Below are positions 42,223 through 50,827 of a stretch of 64,000 bases of DNA, one piece after another. Within the stretch, counting starts at the first letter, position 1. Every line of letters begins with the position of its first letter. Made by a program: the position numbers and the translations under genes. Origin of the DNA: Nisaea nitritireducens (GTDB lineage Bacteria > Pseudomonadota > Alphaproteobacteria > Thalassobaculales > Thalassobaculaceae); NCBI RefSeq assembly GCF_014904795.1, contig NZ_JACZFS010000019.1:1-64000 (forward strand), written 5' to 3'. The notes under the pieces were generated by a model. It ran no database searches. It saw nothing but the letters and a program-made list of their open reading frames with translations, and had not been told where the DNA came from.

Positions 42223-43242
42223 GTGGAAGCTGAAACCGCCGGAGCTAACCCACGCCATATCGGTGGCACGCTCGTCATCCAGCCCCTGCCCGGCATCGGC
42301 GATGCGATCTGGCTTTTGCCGCATCTGAAAAGCATCGCCGCGCAAACCAAGGAAAAAACGGTCACCCTGCTGACAAAGAAACGCTCTCTCGCGGATTCCC
42401 TGTTCGAGCATATGGAGTGCGTCCGGGACGTACTTTGGCTTGATGACCGCCGGGATCGCGGGCCTTTCGGAGGCTTTCGCCTCGGTGCGGCACTCAAGCC
42501 CTACGGTTTCGACACTGTCTGGATCCTGCACTCGTCCCCCCGATACGGGCTGGCGACCTGGCGTGCCGGCATTGGTGAGCGGATCGGGTATGGCATCGGC
42601 TGGCAGGACGCGTTTCTGACATCGCAACACAGCCTCTCTCGCCTGGCTCGGAAATTCACCGCGATCGAAAAAGCGAACCAGCTTCTGCTGAACCACTCCG
42701 TCCCGAAGCTGGAATCGATGCCCGATCTTCCCGTCCCGGAGTTCATGCGCGAGGAGAACTTGCGTCGATTTGCCGATCTGCCCCGCCCCTGGATCAGCTT
42801 CATCATCGGAGCCAGTGAGCCCTTCAAACAGTGGGGCGTCGAGAATTTCGGAGCCCTTGCCGACCGCCTGCACCGGGAAACCGGCGGCAGCATTTTTCTG
42901 ATCGGCGGGCCGGGCGAATCCGATCTTGCGGACAGACTGCACACCCGCTTTGGGAGGCCAGCCTGGATGGTGCCCATGGTCACACAGCCGATTCTGGAAA
43001 CCGCCGCCATCATGTCGGTCACGGACATCGCGGTTGGGAATGACACCGGAGCCCTTAATCTGGCCGCAGCGACTGGAATCCGTTCTGTCGGTCTGTTCGG
43101 CGGTTCCCCACCGATGATGGAAGACACCAGAATCGACGCCATCGTGCCGTTCGGAGACGTCAGCTATGGCACCGACCGGATGGCGGATATTGCCCCGGAC
43201 AGGGTTGCCGACAGGATCGTCTCAACTCTCTCCGCGGACTAG
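42223..43242 (+). CDS. glycosyltransferase family 9 (heptosyltransferase-like)
   Basis: A 339-aa GT9 protein with GTG start at 42223. Motifs: LVIQPLPGIGDAIWLLPHLKSI, SFIIGASEPFKQWGVENFGALADRL and the ADP-heptose-region TDIAVGNDTGALNLAAATGIRSVGLFGGSPP. GT9 members add heptose to lipid A-core, though related enzymes use other sugars. Short 90-nt divergent gap to the GT4 gene. Confidence 0.9.
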   Translation: MEAETAGANPRHIGGTLVIQPLPGIGDAIWLLPHLKSIAAQTKEKTVTLLTKKRSLADSLFEHMECVRDVLWLDDRRDRGPFGGFRLGAALKPYGFDTVWILHSSPRYGLATWRAGIGERIGYGIGWQDAFLTSQHSLSRLARKFTAIEKANQLLLNHSVPKLESMPDLPVPEFMREENLRRFADLPRPWISFIIGASEPFKQWGVENFGALADRLHRETGGSIFLIGGPGESDLADRLHTRFGRPAWMVPMVTQPILETAAIMSVTDIAVGNDTGALNLAAATGIRSVGLFGGSPPMMEDTRIDAIVPFGDVSYGTDRMADIAPDRVADRIVSTLSAD

Positions 43243-43285
43243 GCGTGCGCCGCAAAGACGGCTCATTCGCGGCATCGTAATCGGG

Positions 43286-43642
43286 TCACTCCGCGTGCGG
43301 CTCGCCGCTCTGCTGCTCGTGCATCATCCGAAGCCAGACAGACACTACCGCGCCCGCCTCCGACGAATTGAAGCTGACGCGCGAACCTCCGGTATCGTTG
43401 CCGATCAGCTGGCCGTTCAGATTGAGCCCTGAAGCCGGATGCTTGATCGTCAAATCGGTTCCGGGCACCGCATCCACCGGCGGCTCGAGCCGAAGACCGC
43501 CGACCGAAACGTTATCAATGATGCAATTATGCGCCATACCGTCCACCGTCACCTCAATCGGCGAGGTGACAGGATAGCGCTCGAACTGACGTCTTTCATC
43601 TTTCGAGGAAAGGCCGATGGCCTGCAGGATCGCGTTTAACAT
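43286..43642 (-). CDS. PilZ domain protein
   Basis: A 118-aa PilZ domain protein, a likely cyclic-di-GMP receptor. The first motif is DERRQFERYPV (RxxxR-type reduced to RRQFER) at about residues 16-24, and the second is DNVSVGGLRLE (D/NxSxxG) at about 43-53. The remainder matches the beta barrel of PilZ. No effector domain is attached, so it probably acts by protein contact. Single gene. Confidence 0.85.
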   Translation of the reverse strand: MLNAILQAIGLSSKDERRQFERYPVTSPIEVTVDGMAHNCIIDNVSVGGLRLEPPVDAVPGTDLTIKHPASGLNLNGQLIGNDTGGSRVSFNSSEAGAVVSVWLRMMHEQQSGEPHAE

Positions 43643-43829
43643 GGCTCAGGACTCCTCCGGCAAGAACGCCGAACGTTCAACCAATGATACGCACTCCATT
43701 CGATATTTGGAACGTGGTCTGTGCGAAAACATACACCGGAGACATTATTTTCCGTCAACCGGTTAACGGTCGATTTCGAATAAAGCATTCTCTGGCAGAG
43801 TACCAATCCAAAAGGACGGATCGAGCATT

Positions 43830-44627
43830 GTGACGAAACTTAGACTGGAAAACGTCCGGCACCAGTTTGTCGCAAAGGCAGCAGCGGACGCCTTACATGC
43901 GGTCGGACCAGCCAGTTTCTCTCTGTCGGATGGCGAATTCCTGACAATTGTCGGACCGTCGGGATGCGGGAAGTCGACCCTGCTGCGCCTGGTGGCCGGC
44001 CTGATAACGTTGCGCGACGGGCATATTACGTTCGATGGCGAATTAGTGACCGGCCCGAGTCCCGGGCGCGGCATGGTTTTCCAGCAACCCGCTCTTTTCC
44101 CCTGGCTCACGGTGGAACGGAATATCGCGTTCGGAGCCCGTTTCCGGTCCCTCTCCCGCGCCCAGGCGTTCGATGTGACCGCGGAGCTGATAAGCGCCGT
44201 CGGTCTGGAGGGATTCGAAACCTTCTATCCATCGGCCCTCTCCGGCGGCATGCAGCAACGGGCAGCATTGGCACGCACGCTTGCAGGCGGACCGGATCTG
44301 TTGCTGCTGGACGAGCCGTTCGGCGCACTTGACCAGCAAACCCGGGCAAAAATGCAGGTCTGGCTGGCCGGACTTCTGGCGGAACGCGGCATCTCGGCTC
44401 TGCTGGTAACGCACGATATCGAGGAAGCCGTGTTCCTTTCCGACCGGGTGCTCGTGATGAGCAACCGGCCGGGGCGCATTCTCAAGGAGATCGACATAGA
44501 TCTCCCGCGCCCGCGTGCCCCCCGCATCAGAACCGAACCCGGTTTTGTCGCCGTGAAGGCCGAGATCGGCGCCGCTCTGGAAACTGAAAGTGGCGACGAA
44601 ACAACAGCCGAAACATCGTCCCGCTAA
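43830..44627 (+). CDS. ABC transporter ATP-binding protein, SsuB/TauB/NrtD type
   Basis: A 265-aa importer-type ATPase with GTG start at 43830. Walker A GPSGCGKST (about 43-51), Q-loop VFQQPALFPWLTV, signature LSGGMQQRAALARTL, Walker B LLLLDEPFGALDQQTR and the D-loop/H-loop VTHDIEEAVFLSDRV are intact. The sequence is most like the sulfonate/nitrate/taurine branch. No permease or binding-protein gene is adjacent: the next gene, 132 nt on, is a TauE/SafE exporter. So it is an orphan ATPase here. Confidence 0.9.
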   Translation: MTKLRLENVRHQFVAKAAADALHAVGPASFSLSDGEFLTIVGPSGCGKSTLLRLVAGLITLRDGHITFDGELVTGPSPGRGMVFQQPALFPWLTVERNIAFGARFRSLSRAQAFDVTAELISAVGLEGFETFYPSALSGGMQQRAALARTLAGGPDLLLLDEPFGALDQQTRAKMQVWLAGLLAERGISALLVTHDIEEAVFLSDRVLVMSNRPGRILKEIDIDLPRPRAPRIRTEPGFVAVKAEIGAALETESGDETTAETSSR

Positions 44628-44759
44628 ATCATTAGAACCACTACAAACTAGTCATGGCCTCACTGCATACTTTTCTGTTATTAAAGATGGAATCGTTCGG
44701 GTGGTTGTGTCTGCTGTCATCCGGTATCTGGTTTATCCCTGACCGTCCCCGCGGGGCCC

Positions 44760-45680
44760 ATGTACATCTACCTGCCCATCGCAGAGATGTCGGTAAACGT
44801 CCTCACCATTCTGGCTATGGGCGGCGCCGTCGGCTTCCTCTCCGGCCTTTTTGGTGTCGGCGGCGGGTTCCTCATGACTCCCATTCTGATTTTCATCGGC
44901 GTTCCGGCGCCGGTGGCGGTCAGCACCGGCGCCAATCAAATTGTCGCCAGTTCGATCTCCGGAGTCATCGCGCACTGGCGACGCGGCAATCTCGATTTCA
45001 CCATGGGGTTCGTCCTTCTGGCCGGCGGTATCGTCGGCTCGACCCTGGGCGTCCTGCTGTTCAAGTTTCTGGAGAGTCTCGGCCAGATCGATCTGGTGAT
45101 TAAGCTCTGCTACGTGGTCTTTCTCGGCGTGATCGGCGGCCTGATGCTGCTGGAAAGCGTCCGCACCATCCTGCAGGTCCGGCAGAGCGGCGGGCGCCGC
45201 CGGAAACTGCATCAGCACACCTGGATGCACGGCCTGCCGTTCAAGATCCGCTTCCGCAAATCCAAGCTCTATATCAGCGCCCTGCTACCGCTCGGGATCG
45301 GCTGTTTTGTCGGTATCCTTTCCGCCATCATGGGCGTCGGCGGCGGCTTTATCATGGTGCCGGCAATGATCTATATGCTCGGCATGCGCACCTCCATGGT
45401 CGTTGGCACATCGCTGCTGCAGATCATTTTCGTAACCGCCAACGTGACCTTTCTGCAGGCCATCTCAACGCAGACCGTCGATGTCGTGCTCGCCATCCTG
45501 CTGCTGGTAGGCGCAGTTGTCGGGGCCCAGTTCGGCAGCCAGTTCGCCGTCAAATTGAAAGGTGAACAGCTCCGCGGGTTGCTTGCGCTGATGGTTGTTG
45601 CCGTCTGCCTGAAGCTCGCATTCGATCTGGTGGTAACACCGGACGACCTCTATTCCATCGTGGTGTCCCAGGGTGGCTAG
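44760..45680 (+). CDS. tauE: TauE/SafE family sulfite/sulfonate exporter
   Basis: A 306-aa DUF81 membrane protein with about eight segments in two repeats, each carrying the family's glycine-rich GxGGGFLMTPIL/GVGGGFIMVPAM motif (about 36-50 and 195-208). Members export sulfite, sulfoacetate or related anions. Neighbouring sulfite dehydrogenase genes make sulfite the leading substrate. Its stop overlaps the next frame and the next start lies 5 nt downstream. Confidence 0.9.
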   Translation: MYIYLPIAEMSVNVLTILAMGGAVGFLSGLFGVGGGFLMTPILIFIGVPAPVAVSTGANQIVASSISGVIAHWRRGNLDFTMGFVLLAGGIVGSTLGVLLFKFLESLGQIDLVIKLCYVVFLGVIGGLMLLESVRTILQVRQSGGRRRKLHQHTWMHGLPFKIRFRKSKLYISALLPLGIGCFVGILSAIMGVGGGFIMVPAMIYMLGMRTSMVVGTSLLQIIFVTANVTFLQAISTQTVDVVLAILLLVGAVVGAQFGSQFAVKLKGEQLRGLLALMVVAVCLKLAFDLVVTPDDLYSIVVSQGG

Positions 45681-45684
45681 GCGC

Positions 45685-46449
45685 ATGAACAGGCTCACAA
45701 AGTTAAGCATGCTGCTGCTTGCCGCCCTCGCATTGAATTGTGAAGCCGCCGGCAAGGCCAATGCGCAGGATCTGATCGCCGACCTTTCCAGCCACCGGGT
45801 CGATATCACCACGGGTTTTACGGGCGCCGACCTCCTGCTTTTCGGCTCGGTCGACGACGATGGCGATATTGTCGTCACGGTCTCGGGCCCGCGCGAATCG
45901 GTCACGGTACGACGCAAGGAGCGGGTCGCCGGTATCTGGATGAACACCCGCAGCATGCAGTTCAACAGCGCTCCGAACTTCTACGCTGTCGCAGCCAGCC
46001 GGCCACTGGAAGAAATCGCACCGCTCGAAGTCCTGGAACGCCAGCAGATCGGTGCCAGCCATCTGCGGCTGCGCGCGGCCGCGGGTGGCAAAAAACTGCT
46101 GCCCGAGGACGAAAACACTTTCCGCACGGCCCTGGTGCGGCGGAAACAGGCACAGGGCCTCTATGCGAGCGAGCCCGGGCGGGTCACGATCATTGCGGGC
46201 AAACTGTTTCGCACCCAGGTCCATTTCCCGGCCAATCTGGCAACCGGAACCTACACTGCAGTCGTCTACCTGATCCGCGGGGGCCGTGTCGTCCACGCCC
46301 AGACAACACCGTTGCTGGTCGAAAAAGTCGGCGTCGGCGCAGAGGTTTATACTTTCGCGCACGAGCGCTCCGCAATCTACGGACTGGTCGCAATCCTGAT
46401 CGCCGTCGCCGCGGGCTGGCTTGCCGCCGCAGTTTTCCGTAAAGTCTGA
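45685..46449 (+). CDS. TIGR02186 family exported membrane-anchored protein
   Basis: A 254-aa protein from the ATG at 45685 (a GTG at 45673 is also in frame). It has a signal peptide (about 1-26), a beta-rich periplasmic domain (about 27-215) and a C-terminal membrane segment (about 228-250: YGLVAILIAVAAGWLAAAVF). Order and neighbours match the alphaproteobacterial TIGR02186 family, commonly next to DUF81/TauE exporters. Function undescribed to my knowledge; it probably assists the exporter. Confidence 0.8.
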   Translation: MNRLTKLSMLLLAALALNCEAAGKANAQDLIADLSSHRVDITTGFTGADLLLFGSVDDDGDIVVTVSGPRESVTVRRKERVAGIWMNTRSMQFNSAPNFYAVAASRPLEEIAPLEVLERQQIGASHLRLRAAAGGKKLLPEDENTFRTALVRRKQAQGLYASEPGRVTIIAGKLFRTQVHFPANLATGTYTAVVYLIRGGRVVHAQTTPLLVEKVGVGAEVYTFAHERSAIYGLVAILIAVAAGWLAAAVFRKV

Positions 46450-46480
46450 ACCCAGTGTCGGCAGAACGGACAGCACGCGT

Positions 46481-46966
46481 ATGAGTCAATTGACGGACGG
46501 ATCGAAGCCCCGGGTTTTCCTCGTCGTTGTCGACGACAGCGAAGAGATGCAGATCGCCCTGCGTTTTGCCTGCCGCAGAGCACGCCACAGTGGCGGCCAT
46601 GTGGCCCTGTTCCGTGCTATTGAACCGCAGGAATTCCAGCATTGGATGGGCGTTGGCGAGCTGATGCGCGAGGAAGCCCGGGAGGATGCGGAAGCACTTC
46701 TCGGCGAACTCTCCAAGCAGGTGGTCGATATCTCCGGACAGATCCCGATCATCTATGTCCGCGAAGGCTCGACCCGTGATGAACTGCTCAATCTGATCGA
46801 TGAGGAGCCGAGCATTTCCGTGCTGGTGCTCGGTGCGAACACCCAGGGTGAAAGCCCCGGACCGCTGGTCACCTATATGACTGGCAAGGGCGCCGCCCGG
46901 ATGCGTGTTCCGGTCACCATCGTGCCCGGCAACCTCTCCGACGAGCAGATCGACGCGGTCACCTGA
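46481..46966 (+). CDS. universal stress protein (UspA family)
   Basis: A 161-aa UspA-like protein starting MSQLTDGSKPRVFLVVVDDSEEM; a longer frame from 46421 overlaps the previous gene. The fold pattern is seen, but the ATP-binding GxGxxG-type loop is replaced by LGANTQGESPGPLVTYM, so nucleotide binding is uncertain. It sits 31 nt after the TIGR02186 gene and precedes the sulfite dehydrogenase operon by 181 nt. Confidence 0.82.
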   Translation: MSQLTDGSKPRVFLVVVDDSEEMQIALRFACRRARHSGGHVALFRAIEPQEFQHWMGVGELMREEAREDAEALLGELSKQVVDISGQIPIIYVREGSTRDELLNLIDEEPSISVLVLGANTQGESPGPLVTYMTGKGAARMRVPVTIVPGNLSDEQIDAVT

Positions 46967-47032
46967 CACCCGCACCCCTGCCGCCCAAAGATGCCTGCTG
47001 GCGGCGACTTAAAGTCAAATCGTGCACCAATT

Positions 47033-47080
47033 CCGGATCGAAGAAAAAGTCTTGTTTCGATCCTGACTTTTTCGGACCGG
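47033..47080. promoter_or_regulatory. imperfect palindrome upstream of soeA
   Basis: CCGGATCGAAGAAAAAGTC (47033-47051) pairs with GACTTTTTCGGACCGG (47065-47080), with a few bulged bases. A second repeat, GATCGAA/TTCGATC, is interleaved with it. It lies 68 nt before the soeA start. It could be an operator or an attenuator-like leader fold; no T-run follows, so it is not a normal terminator. Confidence 0.4.
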
Positions 47081-47147
47081 CCCTGCTATTGTCATCGGCA
47101 ATTAACAAGCCGATGAGCCGTTCAGGCCTTCCCGCTCCGGAGAGATA

Positions 47148-50027
47148 ATGAGCATCAACCCGTTCGAGACGGTGGTTGAAACAGTCGATACGTCACCGCC
47201 CGTATCCGACGAGACCAAATTCACAACCTGCTACATGTGTGCCTGTCGCTGCGGCATCAAAGTGCATCTGCGCGACGGTACGATCAGGTACATCGAAGGC
47301 AACAAGAACCACCCGGTGAACAAGGGCGTGCTCTGCGCCAAGGGTTCCGCCGGGATCATGCAGCATTACTCACCGGCGCGGCTGACCAAACCGATGAAAC
47401 GGGTCGGCGAACGCGGCAGTGGCGAGTTCAAGGAGATCGAGTGGGACGAAGCCCTTGCGACTGCCGCTGAATGGCTCGGCGACATCCGCAAGAGCGATCC
47501 GCGCAAGCTCGCCTTTTTCACCGGCCGGGACCAGTCCCAGTCGCTGACCGGCTGGTGGGCCAGCCAGTTCGGGACGCCTAACCATGCGGCCCATGGCGGC
47601 TTCTGCTCCGTCAACATGGCGGCGGCGGGGCTATATTCCATCGGTGGCTCTTTCTGGGAGTTCGGTGAACCGGACTGGGAACACACCAAATTTTTCATGA
47701 TGTTCGGCGTCGCCGAGGATCACGATTCGAACCCGATCAAGATGGGCCTCGGGCACATCAAGACCCGCGGTGCCAAGTTCGTTTCCGTCAATCCCGTGAA
47801 AACCGGCTATTCCGCCATCGCGGATGAATGGGTCGGCATCCGTCCCGGCACGGACGGGCTGTTCATTCTGGCGCTGGTGCATGAGCTACTGCGGGCCGGC
47901 AAAGTCGATCTGCAATATCTGGTGCGTTATACGAACGCGCCCTGGCTGGTAATCCAGGACCCCGGCGCCGCCGATCACGGCCTGTTTGCACGCGATGATG
48001 AAGGCCGCCCGCTCGCCTTCGACAAGAGCTCCGGCAAGGTGGTCTCCGCACTGGAAGCCGATATCACGCCGGATCTCTCCGGCGAGCATGTTCTGCCGAA
48101 CGGCCGCAAGGCTGTACCGTCCTTCAAACTGCTGGCCGAGCGCTATCTCGATCCGTCCTATGCACCGGACGCCGTTGCCGCGCAGACCGGCCTCGACGCC
48201 GCGACGATCAAGCGGCTGGCTGCCGAGATCGCCCATGCCGCGTTCGAGCAGGAAATCACCCTCGACGTGCCCTGGACCGACTGGGCCGGACGGCGGCACG
48301 AGAAGATGATCGGCCGCCCTGTCGCCATGCATGCCATGCGCGGTATCTCCGCCCATTCCAACGGCTTCCATACCTGCCGCGCCCTGCATGTCCTGCAAAT
48401 GCTGCTCGGCAGCATCGATTGCCCGGGTGGCTTCCGCTACAAGCCGCCCTTCCCGCGCCCGGCGCCGCCGCCGCTGAAACCTGTCGGTCGCGCGGAACAG
48501 ATCAAGCCCGGCACCCCGATGGCGGGGCCGCCGCTCGGCTTCCCGATGGGCCCCGATGACCTGCTCGTGGACGATGCCGGCAACCCGGCCCGGATCGACA
48601 AGGCTTTCTCCTGGGATGCGCCGATGGCCGTGCATGGCATGATGCACATGGTCATCCATAACGCCTGGGCACAGGACCCATACCCCATCGACACCCTGTT
48701 CATGTACATGGCGAACATGAGCTGGAATTCGACGATGAATTCCAAGGGCACGATGGAGAAGCTGACGGACAAGGACCCGGAGACGGGCGAATACCGAATC
48801 CCGAAGATCATCTATTCAGACGCCTATGCCTCCGAGATGGTGGCCTATGCGGATCTAGTCCTGCCGGACACCACGTATCTGGAGCGCTGGGACTGCATCT
48901 CCCTGCTGGACCGGCCGATCTGCGACGCGGACGGCGCGGCGGACTCTATTCGCCAGCCTGTCGTGGCACCGGACCGGGACGTGCGGCCCTTCCAGGAAGT
49001 GCTGATCGATCTCGGCGTCCGTCTCGGCCTGCCGGGCCTGACGCATGAGGATGGCTCTGCGAAATATCCGGGCGGCTATCCCGATTATATCGCCAACCAC
49101 GAACGCGCACCCGGCATCGGCCCGCTGGCGGGCTGGCGCGGCGCGGACGGTACCGAGGGCGGCAAGGGCGCGCCGAACCCGGACCAGCTTAAGCGTTACG
49201 TGGAAAACGAGTGCTTCTGGCGCCATGAGTTCAAGCCGGAAGAGCGCTACTACAAGCACGCAAACAAAACCTATCTGGAAACAGCAACACGCCTCGGCTT
49301 CATCGGTGCGCCCAACCAGATCATCATGCAGCTCTATGTCGAGCCGTTGCAGCAATTCCGGCTGGCAGCCGAAGGCCACGGCGCCAATCAGCCGCCGGAG
49401 AAAGACCGGGAGCGGATCAAACGCTATTTTGACCCGCTGCCGATCTGGTACCAGCCGTTCGAGGAAAGCCAGGTCGATACCGACAGCTTCCCGATGCATG
49501 CGATCACCCAGCGCCCGGCTGCGATGTATCATTCCTGGGGCGGCCAGAATGCCTGGTTGCGCCAGTTGCACGGCAAGAACCCGCTGTTCATGAACCGGAA
49601 GCAGGGCGAAAAACTCGGCATCGCGGACGGGGACTGGGTCTATGTCACCTCCCATCACGGTCAGATCAAGGTGCCGGTAAAGCTGATGGAAGGTGTGAAT
49701 CCAGACACCGCCTGGACCTGGAACGCCATCGGCAAGCGCCGGGGCGCCTGGAATCTCGGCAAGGACGCGCCGGAAGCGACCAAGGGCTTCCTGCTGAACC
49801 ACGTGATCTCCGAGCTTCTGCCCGCGCGCAAGGACGGCTATCGCTATGCCAATGCGGATCCGGTTACCGGTCAGGCCGCCTGGTACGATCTCCGGGTCAG
49901 AATCGAGAAAGCGGCGGACGATCGGCCGGAGACGGTTTCGGAACCACAATTCCCCGTGCTGAAGACCGCGCCGACTGCGGAGCGCCCGAAAGGACCGCTC
50001 CAGTATAAAGGGAGGCGCGGCCAATGA
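47148..50027 (+). CDS. soeA: SoeA-like molybdopterin sulfite dehydrogenase, catalytic subunit
   Basis: A 959-aa CISM-family oxidoreductase. N-terminal 4Fe-4S ligands are C28, C31, C35 and a Cys near residue 64 (CYMCACRCGIK, then VLCAKG). The bis-MGD domains follow, with GFCSVNMAAAG at the Mo region. No Tat signal is present, so it acts in the cytoplasm, as SoeABC of Allochromatium vinosum and Ruegeria does. Start ATG with GGAGA upstream. Its stop overlaps the soeB start by 4 nt. TauE/SafE next door supports sulfite. Polysulfide/thiosulfate reductase relatives are the alternative. Confidence 0.87.
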   Translation: MSINPFETVVETVDTSPPVSDETKFTTCYMCACRCGIKVHLRDGTIRYIEGNKNHPVNKGVLCAKGSAGIMQHYSPARLTKPMKRVGERGSGEFKEIEWDEALATAAEWLGDIRKSDPRKLAFFTGRDQSQSLTGWWASQFGTPNHAAHGGFCSVNMAAAGLYSIGGSFWEFGEPDWEHTKFFMMFGVAEDHDSNPIKMGLGHIKTRGAKFVSVNPVKTGYSAIADEWVGIRPGTDGLFILALVHELLRAGKVDLQYLVRYTNAPWLVIQDPGAADHGLFARDDEGRPLAFDKSSGKVVSALEADITPDLSGEHVLPNGRKAVPSFKLLAERYLDPSYAPDAVAAQTGLDAATIKRLAAEIAHAAFEQEITLDVPWTDWAGRRHEKMIGRPVAMHAMRGISAHSNGFHTCRALHVLQMLLGSIDCPGGFRYKPPFPRPAPPPLKPVGRAEQIKPGTPMAGPPLGFPMGPDDLLVDDAGNPARIDKAFSWDAPMAVHGMMHMVIHNAWAQDPYPIDTLFMYMANMSWNSTMNSKGTMEKLTDKDPETGEYRIPKIIYSDAYASEMVAYADLVLPDTTYLERWDCISLLDRPICDADGAADSIRQPVVAPDRDVRPFQEVLIDLGVRLGLPGLTHEDGSAKYPGGYPDYIANHERAPGIGPLAGWRGADGTEGGKGAPNPDQLKRYVENECFWRHEFKPEERYYKHANKTYLETATRLGFIGAPNQIIMQLYVEPLQQFRLAAEGHGANQPPEKDRERIKRYFDPLPIWYQPFEESQVDTDSFPMHAITQRPAAMYHSWGGQNAWLRQLHGKNPLFMNRKQGEKLGIADGDWVYVTSHHGQIKVPVKLMEGVNPDTAWTWNAIGKRRGAWNLGKDAPEATKGFLLNHVISELLPARKDGYRYANADPVTGQAAWYDLRVRIEKAADDRPETVSEPQFPVLKTAPTAERPKGPLQYKGRRGQ

Positions 50028-50818
50028 CCTGCCTGCCCACAACAGCCGGAAGCAAGAAGCTCGGCCTCGTCATCGATCTCGATATCTGCGTCGGCTGCCA
50101 TGCCTGTGCGGTGAACTGCAAGGAATGGAACACCAGCGGCCATTCGGCGCCGCTGACGGACTGGAACGCCTATAGCGACGACGCCGAAGAAGACGGTGAC
50201 GAAGGCGCCTGGGGTGTCTGGTTCAACCGCATCCACACCTATGAAGCAGGTGAAGGCGAAGACGCCCGCACGGTGCATTTCCCGCGCTCTTGCCTGCATT
50301 GCGAGACACCCGACTGTGTCACAGTCTGCCCGACCGGAGCCTCCTACAAACGGGTCGAGGACGGCATTGTTCTGGTCAATGCGGATCTCTGCATCGGCTG
50401 CAAGCTCTGCTCCTGGGCCTGCCCCTATGGCGCCCGGGAATACGACAAGACCGAGGGCGTGATGAAGAAATGCACCCTCTGCGTCGACAAGATCTACAAC
50501 GAGAACCTGGAAGAGCAAGACCGGGTGCCGGCCTGCGTTTCCACCTGTCCGGCAGGCGCCCGGCATTTCGGAGATCTCGGAGATCCGGACTCCGATGTCT
50601 CGCAACTGGTTGCCGAACGCCAGGGTTATGAGCTGATGCCGGAGATGGGCTACAAGCCGGTAAACCGCTACCTGCCGCCGCGCCCACGCCGGACCAAGGC
50701 CGAGGATTTCGGCGCGCCAGAACGGCTCGCGGACCTTGCCCTGCGGGTTCCCGCCGGCGAGACGACTTCCGACGCCAGCGGCCTGCTCGGCTGGCTCGAC
50801 ACCATGCTTTCCCGCTGA
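50024..50818 (+). CDS. soeB: SoeB-like iron-sulfur subunit
   Basis: A 264-aa ferredoxin-type electron transfer subunit holding four 4Fe-4S clusters: CVGCHACAVNCKEWN, CLHCETPDCVTVCPTG, CIGCKLCSWACPYG and CTLCVDKI with CVSTCPAG. The acidic insertion between the first two motifs (about 45-80) is usual in DmsB/SoeB. Coupled to soeA by an ATGA overlap and followed 9 nt later by the membrane subunit. Confidence 0.9.
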   Translation: MTCLPTTAGSKKLGLVIDLDICVGCHACAVNCKEWNTSGHSAPLTDWNAYSDDAEEDGDEGAWGVWFNRIHTYEAGEGEDARTVHFPRSCLHCETPDCVTVCPTGASYKRVEDGIVLVNADLCIGCKLCSWACPYGAREYDKTEGVMKKCTLCVDKIYNENLEEQDRVPACVSTCPAGARHFGDLGDPDSDVSQLVAERQGYELMPEMGYKPVNRYLPPRPRRTKAEDFGAPERLADLALRVPAGETTSDASGLLGWLDTMLSR

Positions 50819-50827
50819 GGCCCGCCG

